Assembly (NCBI GenBank): GCA_050261675.1
Contig: JBLNDO010000055.1
Location: 8,414 to 72,413 of the forward strand
Reading direction: 5' to 3'
Length of the DNA stretch: 64,000 nucleotides
DNA from: DASUBN01 sp050261675
GTDB taxonomy: Bacteria; Pseudomonadota; Gammaproteobacteria; Natronospirales; REEB76
Every line of letters starts with the position of its first letter. Positions within the stretch are counted from its first letter, which is position 1. The position numbers and the translations under genes are program-made. Positions 1 to 5,991 of the stretch are shown one piece after another. A model generated the notes under the pieces. It worked only from the letters and a program-made list of their open reading frames with translations, ran no database searches and was not told the DNA's origin.

Positions 1-122
1 AGACCTAAGCCCCTCGATCTTCCGTCCGGCGTGGTTCATATTTCCTTGGCAGGCGAAGCGGCTCTCCCATTCCATGCGCAGAGCCGATTCACGGAAAGGT
101 ATGCAAGGCAATCGGAGCCCCA

Positions 123-680
123 ATGAGAAAACTGATCTACGCCATCAACGTGACCTTGGATGGCTGCTGCGACCACAGGAAGGTGATCGCGGATGAAGAG
201 CTGCACGATTATTACACGCAGCTCTTGCGGGAGATCGGGACCTTCGTCTATGGGCGCATCACCCATCAATTGATGGTCCCCTATTGGCCCGAGATGGCAA
301 AGAACCAGTCCGGGTCAAGGGCGGAGAACGCGTTTGCCAAGGGCTTCGACGCGGTCGGCCAGACCGTCGTTTTCTCGCGCTCGCTGGCCAAGGCCGAGGG
401 AAAGAACACGCGGATCGTCCGGTCGGGCCTTCGAGACGAGATCCTCAAACTGAAGCAGGAACCGGGGAAAGACATCCTGGTGGGCGGCGTGGACATCCCC
501 TCGCAGCTCATGGCGCTGGACCTCATCGACGAATATCGCTTCGTGGTGCAGCCGATCATCGCGGGGGAAGGGAGACGCCTGTCGGCGGCCATCAAGCCAC
601 AGGAAGGACTGCGGTTGAAGCTCGCTGGGTCGAAGGCTTTCAAGTCCGGCTGCGTGGCGCTGCACTACACCAGACGGTGA
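123..680 (+). CDS. DHFR-like (RibD C-terminal domain) family reductase
   Basis: This 185-residue protein starts MRKLIYAINVTLDG, the first strand of the dihydrofolate-reductase fold as seen in the RibD C-terminal family. It also has the family's GTFVYGRITHQ segment around residues 40-50 (usually FGRxTYE) and a glycine-rich DILVGGVDIPSQL stretch near residues 118-130. Members are presumed cytosolic NADPH-dependent reductases, often of unknown substrate. The ATG follows a GGAG at about 6 nt. It stands alone and converges with the methyltransferase gene. It is not the essential FolA: the length and N-terminus fit the stand-alone RibD_C group. Substrate unknown. Confidence 0.8.
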   Translation: MRKLIYAINVTLDGCCDHRKVIADEELHDYYTQLLREIGTFVYGRITHQLMVPYWPEMAKNQSGSRAENAFAKGFDAVGQTVVFSRSLAKAEGKNTRIVRSGLRDEILKLKQEPGKDILVGGVDIPSQLMALDLIDEYRFVVQPIIAGEGRRLSAAIKPQEGLRLKLAGSKAFKSGCVALHYTRR

Positions 681-708
681 AAGGCTCTTGCTGCCCCGCG
701 ATCAAGAT

Positions 709-1281
709 TCAGTACACCCAGGGGATGAGGCGCTGGGTGCGGCGCTGGTAGTCCACGTAGCGGTCACCCAAACCCTTTACCAAGGCAATCTCCTCCACGT
801 GAATGCGGTAGCCGTAGGAAACGAGCGCCGCCGCGAGCACCACCAGGGCCGAGAGCCAGTTGCCCAGGGCGAAGCCGAAACCGAATAAAGCCACAATCGC
901 GCCGAGATAGCTCGGGTGACGCACCCAGGAGTAGAGCCCTTTGTCCATGAGCGGATGGTCCGCCTCGATCGCCACCACCGGCATGTGCAGCCTTCCCAAC
1001 TGCCGGATAGCGAGGAAGCGGATCCCGATCCCCAACGCCATGACCGCGAATCCGAAGAGCTGCAGCGGCACGGCCGCCGCGCCGAAGCTTCCGATGGGGC
1101 CGTAGGACCGGAAGATGGCCACGGCGATGCCGACCCACAGGACCAGCATCAGCCAGCCGAGGGAGCCGCGGTCGGCGCTCTTGGCGCGGCGGCTGTACCT
1201 GCTGAACACCCAAAGCAAGTCCAGCAGGAGCCAGGCCCAGAGCGAGAAACAGGCGACGTTACGCAAGTCCAGAGACATCAT
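709..1281 (-). CDS. isoprenylcysteine carboxyl methyltransferase-like membrane protein
   Basis: Integral membrane protein with four to five hydrophobic segments. The C-terminal half carries the ICMT/PEMT family SAM-binding pattern: a region around LYSWVRHPSYLGAIV, followed by a glutamate-containing HVEEIALVKGLGDRYVDYQRR segment. In bacteria such proteins are putative small-molecule or lipid methyltransferases and are rarely characterised. I chose the ATG at 1281 because a GGGGGTT ribosome-binding site lies just upstream. An in-frame TTG at 1317 would add 12 residues without a good site. It is convergent with the upstream DHFR-like gene. Confidence 0.8.
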   Translation of the reverse strand: MMSLDLRNVACFSLWAWLLLDLLWVFSRYSRRAKSADRGSLGWLMLVLWVGIAVAIFRSYGPIGSFGAAAVPLQLFGFAVMALGIGIRFLAIRQLGRLHMPVVAIEADHPLMDKGLYSWVRHPSYLGAIVALFGFGFALGNWLSALVVLAAALVSYGYRIHVEEIALVKGLGDRYVDYQRRTQRLIPWVY

Positions 1282-1494
1282 CGCAACCCCCGCGAAGTGC
1301 AAAGAGTCTTCGCTCAATCCGCGGAGACCATTATCCGAGCGGCGGCGTGGCCCGGGTAGTGATAACTGTCATCGTTCTTGGCTGATGGCATGGGACCGGA
1401 TGCTCTGCCGCCCATCGTCCATCCATATCCCTACGATCCAAACCCAGCTTGACCGCGTGAGCCCCGCGGCCGATGATTTCGCCAAGGAGCCGAA

Positions 1495-2133
1495 ATGACC
1501 ATCACCATCACCGCGTTCGAACGCTCCCCCGACGGCGGCAAGGGACTGGCGCGGGACACGCGCGTGCGCTGGGCGCTGGAGGAAGTGCGGCAGCCCTACG
1601 AGGTGCGCTACGTCTCCTTCAAGGCCATGAAGGAAGCCGCGCACCTGGCGGTGCATCCCTTCGGCCAGATCCCCACCTACGAGGAAGACGGCCTCGTCCT
1701 GTTCGAGTCCGGGGCGATCGTGCTCCACATCGCCGAGCAGCATGCGGGCCTGTTCCCCAAGGACGCCGATGCCCGGGCCCGGGCCATCGCCTGGATGTTC
1801 GCGGCGCTCAGCACCGTCGAGCCGCCGATCCTCGAGCTCTCCATCGCCAAGTTCCAGGAGGGCGACAAGCCCTGGGGCCCGGAACGCATACCGCTGGTCA
1901 AGGACCGGATCCGCGCGCGGCTGAACCCGCTCTCGGAACGCCTGGGCAAGGCCGAGTGGCTCGACGGCGCGTTCAGCGCCGGGGACCTGATGATGGTCTC
2001 GGTGCTGCTGAGGCTCCGGGCCTCGGGCCTCCTGGACGAGTTCCCGAACCTGGCGGCCTACGTGGCCCGCGGCGAGGCGCGGCCCGCCTATCAGCGGGCC
2101 TTCGCCGCACAACTGGCGGTCAACGCCCGCTGA
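1495..2133 (+). CDS. glutathione S-transferase family protein
   Basis: A 212-residue soluble protein with an N-terminal thioredoxin-like domain. The segment FGQIPTYEEDGLVLFESGAI holds the cis-proline (IP) and the glutamate-serine pair (ES) that contact glutathione in this family. An all-helical C-terminal domain follows (residues about 90-205), with AEWLDGAFSAGDLMM as the usual N-capping/hydrophobic-staple region. Probable role is conjugation or reduction of electrophiles with glutathione. Single gene, AUG start after a GAGCCGAA sequence. Substrate class cannot be told by eye. Confidence 0.88.
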   Translation: MTITITAFERSPDGGKGLARDTRVRWALEEVRQPYEVRYVSFKAMKEAAHLAVHPFGQIPTYEEDGLVLFESGAIVLHIAEQHAGLFPKDADARARAIAWMFAALSTVEPPILELSIAKFQEGDKPWGPERIPLVKDRIRARLNPLSERLGKAEWLDGAFSAGDLMMVSVLLRLRASGLLDEFPNLAAYVARGEARPAYQRAFAAQLAVNAR

Positions 2134-2145
2134 GCGGGGCTTCCG

Positions 2146-2272
2146 TATCCAGCGGCAAGGGATGGGTCGAAGCTCAAATCCACGTTTTCCCGTATTCATC
2201 AAACGTGGTCTGTCCCCTAATTATAGGGGCTTGCGGCGCTCGATGATCCCCGGCACGAAGAAATGGCTGGGC
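2146..2272 (-). pseudogene. decayed fragments of a dpnI-like gene
   Basis: Two separate pieces match the intact dpnI homologue at 3432-4202. Positions 2224-2272 read on the minus strand as PSHFFVPGIIERRKPL then a stop, against PSHFFVPEIIERRKPLGP in the intact protein. Positions 2146-2182 read DLSFDPSLAAG, against DLSFDKSLAAL at its N-terminus, without a usable start codon. The two pieces are in the reverse of their order in the gene, so this is a rearranged remnant or the ends of two different copies. The rest of 2134-2452 holds nothing else I can identify. Confidence 0.7.
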
Positions 2273-2452
2273 GGAAGCCGGATCCACGTTCTGTCAACCC
2301 GAAATAACCACGGCCTTTCCCCGATTCCCCACGCGATTGCGCGTATGCTGTGAGAAGTCCCGCCTCACCGCCCCGTCGATACGAACCCCTGCCCTTTCCC
2401 TGCCTTCGGCATGGCGACTGCACCGGTAATCGACCACCACCGGAGCCCTCCC

Positions 2453-2758
2453 ATGCCCATGGAAATATTTGAGTTCGTGAACGGTGCCCAGACCTACCGC
2501 ATCCAGTTCGACATCGTGGCGCCGCCGCCGAGCGCCCACCCCAAGCCGGGCTTCACCCGCAACTTCGGGCTCAAGCCCCAGTTCACCGTGGCCAGCATCC
2601 GTATCGTCGAGATCACGCAGGGCGTCGGCGAGGACGGCCCCAAGAAGACGCTCAATTTCGCGCGCAGCTTCGACACCGTGGCCCAGGCCCGCACCGGCGC
2701 CGGCGAGTATGCCAAGCGCATCGTGCGCGAACAGATGGCGCCGAAACCGGCCGCTTAG
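2453..2758 (+). CDS. conserved hypothetical small protein
   Basis: A 101-residue soluble protein of unknown function. It begins MPMEIFEFVNG and is mostly predicted beta strand, with no signal peptide, membrane segment or cysteine. I chose ATG 2453 because GGAG lies 7 nt upstream; a longer reading from 2411 has no such site, and ATG 2459 is also possible. A clear terminator hairpin follows about 25 bp after the stop, so this is a complete monocistronic gene rather than a fragment. I do not recognise the family. Confidence 0.6.
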   Translation: MPMEIFEFVNGAQTYRIQFDIVAPPPSAHPKPGFTRNFGLKPQFTVASIRIVEITQGVGEDGPKKTLNFARSFDTVAQARTGAGEYAKRIVREQMAPKPAA

Positions 2759-2784
2759 CCTTCAGCTTTCAGTTCTGGGGGAAT

Positions 2785-2818
2785 CCCCGTCAGCAGACGA
2801 GTGCTGGCGGGGTTTTTA
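2785..2818 (+). terminator. rho-independent terminator
   Basis: CCCCGTCAGCA and TGCTGGCGGGG form a stem with one mismatched pair around a 6-nt loop, followed by TTTTTAT. It lies just after the small gene ending at 2758. Confidence 0.85.
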
Positions 2819-2895
2819 TATCCAGCGGCGAGGGATGGGTCGAAGTCCAAATGCCCGTTGCTTCAGCCCCAAGTAAACGTGATCTGTCCCCTAAT
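2819..2895 (-). pseudogene. second dpnI 5'-end remnant with flanking repeat
   Basis: On the minus strand 2819-2857 reads HLDFDPSLAAG, again like the DpnI N-terminus, with no continuation into the gene. Positions 2819-2895 are also similar base by base to 2146-2220: both have the GGGATGGGTCGAAG block and end in CGTG(G/A)TCTGTCCCCTAATT. The remaining part of 2896-3046 holds only a hairpin of CCCCCATT with AATGGAGGGGG near 2947-2976 and another copy of the CTGTCCC motif at about 3026-3044. Confidence 0.6.
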
Positions 2896-3046
2896 TCCCT
2901 GCTTACGTGGGCCGAATGCTCGCAGAGCACCGATCAAATAAACAGCCCCTCCCCCATTTCACGTAATGGAGGGGGTGGATATATGAATTTTTTGTGACAG
3001 ACCCCCCTCTATACTTTCGCTCGAAACCGTGGGCTGTCCCTTATTA

Positions 3047-3226
3047 TTATTCGCGCGTGTGAGGCCTCGTATCGCCTTTGTTCAGGCACTTTGCAATTCG
3101 TGCTGCCCGCTCCTGGGCATCTTCGTGTTCGTCGTAGTCGCCACAGACGCAAATTTCTCGATTTGCGACATTGTCCACGACGACATAGGTTTCTAAATCA
3201 AACTGACTTACGGAATACCGGTTCAT
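3047..3226 (-). CDS. small unknown protein, third gene of the dpnI operon
   Basis: Reads as 59 residues from MNRYSVSQFDLET. It is acidic, with a region rich in D and E followed by an Ala/Arg helix ending in a CLN segment. ATG 3226 is chosen because it overlaps the preceding gene's stop as ATGA and has AGGGGA a few bases upstream. Streptococcal DpnI loci have a small companion gene (dpnD); this protein has a similar position and size, but I see no convincing sequence likeness. Function unknown. Confidence 0.6.
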   Translation of the reverse strand: MNRYSVSQFDLETYVVVDNVANREICVCGDYDEHEDAQERAARIAKCLNKGDTRPHTRE

Positions 3227-3435
3227 ACAAGTCCCCTCTTGGTCCACACCTGAAATTCGGGATAAGACTGGCAATCTTGGAAATCCATGTCTTTGTCGTC
3301 AGCCCAGACTAATTCTGTGAAATTCACATCGTCGTCGCTATATCCCCGGCACATGACCATGAATCCAGGAATGTATTGCTGAGCCCACAAAGCGAAGCGA
3401 GCGAAAAATGGAGGTACTCGGATAGCCATAGTCAT
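3223..3435 (-). CDS. small unknown protein, second gene of the dpnI operon
   Basis: A 70-residue protein starting MTMAIRVPPFFARFALW. It is aromatic-rich with an acidic middle (DDDVNF, DDKDMDFQDC). Its start overlaps the dpnI stop by four bases and its stop overlaps the next start in the same way. The three genes are therefore translationally coupled and very likely one unit. No family recognised. It could be a regulator or accessory factor of the nuclease, but that is only inferred from position. Confidence 0.6.
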   Translation of the reverse strand: MTMAIRVPPFFARFALWAQQYIPGFMVMCRGYSDDDVNFTELVWADDKDMDFQDCQSYPEFQVWTKRGLV

Positions 3436-4202
3436 ATCACCCTATACCGGCCGCGGCCGATGAATTCCAAATAGCCCGCATCGCGCAATACTTGGAGCTG
3501 TTGCCTGATCTTAGCTCGAACGTGGCGATTGTGGGCATGGAGTTTCGAAAGACGATCTTCGTAACGGTACGCGTCAGCCAGAGTGAACTCAGATGACCCG
3601 AGTTGCTCTATGCACCGCATCACATCGAGGGTCCAACCACGAGTCTCGACTTTCTTCTGCTCCCGCAGGAACAAGGTGCGTTTCCAGGCGGCCAGCACCG
3701 AGGCCTTGGGGAGCGGCACGCCCTGCTCCACCAGGCTCACGCTCCCCGCCTGGGGGATCTCCCCCAAGAGGATGTTGCAACCCCGCCAGCCGGCACGCTT
3801 GGCCTTGGGGCCTAAGGGCTTCCGCCGCTCGATGATCTCCGGCACGAAGAAATGGCTGGGGATCACCACGAGATCCAGAACCTTAGCCTTCTGCAGGTCA
3901 TAGGTCAGGCCAAAAAGATTCGGGACTTCGCTGCTCCTGAGGCGCCGGAGCATGGTGGCGTATTCCCCGTCTACGATCTTACGGCCGAAGGCATCCCGCT
4001 TGGCCTTGAGCTCGAACTGCTCCGAGCACTTTGGGCAGAAGAAATCCCCTACCGGGTTATTGTTGGGGTACTTCTCGATGGACGCCCGCCCGCAGTTGGG
4101 GCAGAAAACTTCCTGATGAACCCAGGACTCCGTCATCACCCGCGCCCGCTGCGCGGGGCTCTCATATAGAGCGGCGAGGGATTTATCGAAACTCAAATCC
4201 AT
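3432..4202 (-). CDS. dpnI: DpnI-type methyl-directed restriction endonuclease
   Basis: This 256-residue protein closely resembles R.DpnI of Streptococcus pneumoniae (about 254 residues) along its whole length. DpnI cuts GATC only when the adenine is N6-methylated, so it destroys DNA from Dam-type donors. The catalytic PD-(D/E)xK residues fall exactly where DpnI has them: D53 in VGDFF, then E64 and K66 in FELKAK. Cysteines C34/C37 and C56/C59 form the zinc site. The C-terminal part (about 185-256, with KIRQQLQVLRDAGYLEF and GRGRYR) is the winged-helix domain that also reads the methyl group. All key residues are present, so it looks intact. The start is the ATG after a GGGGA site. By family knowledge, a host with an active enzyme should lack Dam methylation. 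Confidence 0.93.
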   Translation of the reverse strand: MDLSFDKSLAALYESPAQRARVMTESWVHQEVFCPNCGRASIEKYPNNNPVGDFFCPKCSEQFELKAKRDAFGRKIVDGEYATMLRRLRSSEVPNLFGLTYDLQKAKVLDLVVIPSHFFVPEIIERRKPLGPKAKRAGWRGCNILLGEIPQAGSVSLVEQGVPLPKASVLAAWKRTLFLREQKKVETRGWTLDVMRCIEQLGSSEFTLADAYRYEDRLSKLHAHNRHVRAKIRQQLQVLRDAGYLEFIGRGRYRVI

Positions 4203-4230
4203 GTTGCGCTATCCCCTATAACGGCGCACA

Positions 4231-4339
4231 GCCAGCGGCGCCGAGACAAGGCAAAAAGCCTTAGCCAACCCGGAGCGTACTCTTGGTGTACGTGAGGACT
4301 GGCTAAGGCTTTTTAACGCAGTATTCGGCGGCGGCTGGC
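4231..4339. repeat. long intergenic hairpin repeat, GGAGCGTAC-core family, copy 1
   Basis: A nested inverted repeat. An outer imperfect arm pair (GCCAGCGGCGCCGA with TCGGCGGCGGCTGGC) encloses a perfect 15-bp stem (AAAAAGCCTTAGCCA at 4253-4267 with its complement at 4300-4314). The top carries CCGGAGCGTACT, 6 nt, GTACGTGAGGA (4270-4298). Copy 2 near 59.6 kb has the same core with a different stem. It begins about 8 bp past the nrdJb stop, so it may end or protect that transcript. Confidence 0.75.
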
Positions 4340-4346
4340 GAAGCGC

Positions 4347-5108
4347 CTAGCCGCACTTTGAGTCGCCGCAATTGAGACACGTCATACACCCATCCATCAT
4401 CACCACCGCCGCGGTGCTGCACTTCTGGCAGAGCTGCGCCCCGGCCGGGAACTTGCTCTCGGCGAAGGCGTCGGTCTGCTTCGCCGCGGCCTCGAACTCG
4501 GCGCGCTTCTGGGCGATGAGCTTCTTCTGGTGCTCGTCCAGGCCTTCCTTGTGCATGAGGCCGATGGAAATCAGGTGCTTCTCGATGACGTCGCCGATCT
4601 CGGCGATCAGCGAGGGCATGAACTTGCCGCCCGGCTTCCAGTAGCCGCCGCGGGGGTCGAACACGGCCTTGAGCTCCTCCACCAGGAAGGCCACGTCGCC
4701 GCCCTTCCTGAACACGGCGCTGATGATGCGCGTCAGGGCCACGATCCACTGGAAGTGGTCCAGGTTCTTGGAGTTGATGAAGATCTCGAAGGGCCGGCGC
4801 TGCTCGTAGGGGGTGCCTTCGTTCAGCACGATGTCGTTGATGGTGATGTACATGGCGTGGTCGGAGACCGGCGTCTTCACCTTGTAGGTGGAGCCGATGA
4901 GCATGTCGGGCCGCTCCAGGGCCTCGTGCATGCGGATGACCTCGGCCTTGTGCTTCTTCTCGGCCCGCTCGGTGACGATCTTCTCCACCGGCTTCGAGCT
5001 CAGGGCCAGGGCCGCGGCCTGGGTCTCGGCCTGCACGTCCGCCTTGGGCGCGTCCTCGGCTTTCTGGACCGCATACTTGGTTATCTTCTTCTCGATTTTG
5101 ATGCTCAT
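4347..5108 (-). CDS. nrdJb: adenosylcobalamin-dependent ribonucleotide reductase, C-terminal subunit NrdJb
   Basis: A 253-residue protein matching the small half of the split class II reductase known from Pseudomonas. A variable N-terminal stretch is followed by the TSCPD-type domain (around FEIFINSKNLDHFQWIVALT). The cysteine-rich tail ends CMTCLNCGDSKCG, which holds the redox cysteines that re-reduce the active site after each turnover. It works with NrdJa, encoded upstream in the same operon, to make deoxyribonucleotides with or without oxygen. The start follows the stop of the disrupted HNH gene by about 10 bp. Confidence 0.88.
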   Translation of the reverse strand: MSIKIEKKITKYAVQKAEDAPKADVQAETQAAALALSSKPVEKIVTERAEKKHKAEVIRMHEALERPDMLIGSTYKVKTPVSDHAMYITINDIVLNEGTPYEQRRPFEIFINSKNLDHFQWIVALTRIISAVFRKGGDVAFLVEELKAVFDPRGGYWKPGGKFMPSLIAEIGDVIEKHLISIGLMHKEGLDEHQKKLIAQKRAEFEAAAKQTDAFAESKFPAGAQLCQKCSTAAVVMMDGCMTCLNCGDSKCG

Positions 5109-5118
5109 AAACTCGCCT

Positions 5119-5980
5119 CTACTTGTTCACGGACCGAGGAATCATCGGCCCAAACGGCCCTATGGCAATTTTAACGTGCCCGCCTGCGGCCTTGTGGAAC
5201 GCGTCGTGGCAGCTCTTGCACAGGGTCACTAAATTGCTTACCTCATACTTCAACACAGGAAACCGCTGGAACGGCCACACATGGTGGGCTCAGCTTCCCG
5301 CCCCGGCGACCGCACATCCTGCACGTGTAGTCGTCGCGCCTGAAACAGGCTTCCCGGGCCTCTCGCATGTACATCGACATGCGCTGCCGGCGCTGCTCGC
5401 CGGTGATGCCGCCTTTCCAGTTGTAGCGCTTGGAACCGAGGTTGGCGAGCCTCAGCTTCTCACGCACCCGCGCCGTCGGGCTCTTGCGCCGGTCGATTCC
5501 GGCCTTCTCGAGCCAGGCGCCCACGGTAGCGGCGCTCACACCCAGTTTCTTGCCTATCTCCGGGGTGGAAAGCTGGGACCGCGCGTACCACTGGGCGGCA
5601 CGCGCGGCCAGCTGACCCTCCCGGTCCAGCGACAACCTGTCGCCGATCTTTCGGCGCAACGCATCGGTCACATAGACACGGCGCGAATTGCGCTTTAGAT
5701 TCATCTCCCGGCGCCAATCGAACAACGTCGGTACCGGAATCTTCAGGCGGCGGGCGATGTCCGGTATCGGCACGCCGCTTTCATACAACCTCTTCACCTC
5801 TTCGCCAAAAACCGTTTTGCGCGGGTCGGGGTTGTTCTTGCCCTTCGGCAGCACACCCCGGCAGTACGTACTTGCCGTGGCCACGGAGACGCCGGTCAAC
5901 CGGGCGATCTCCTTGAGGCTTAAGCCTTGCCGGCGCAGCTTCCGCGCCTCGGCGACCTTGCCTTCCCGCCGATCAGCCAA
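5119..5980 (-). pseudogene. HNH homing-type endonuclease between nrdJa and nrdJb, frameshifted
   Basis: The open part (5980 down to 5243, 245 residues) has three helix-turn-helix-like units, at about residues 8-40, 58-90 and 128-160 (KEIARLTGVSVATASTY, PDIARRLKIPVPTLFDW, PEIGKKLGVSAATVGAW). These are followed by the first zinc-finger half CRMCGRRGGKL. Near 5290 the frame is lost. One frame over, the sequence continues with AHHVWPFQRFPVL, then NLVTLCKSCH, which are the HNH histidines, asparagine and second CxxC. It runs to a TAG at 5119-5121, ending MIPRSVNK. One extra or two missing bases therefore disrupt an otherwise complete nuclease. It fits tightly between nrdJa (9-11 bp gap) and nrdJb (10 bp gap). 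A sequencing error is possible. Confidence 0.8.
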
Positions 5981-5991
5981 AGCCCGGCGGG

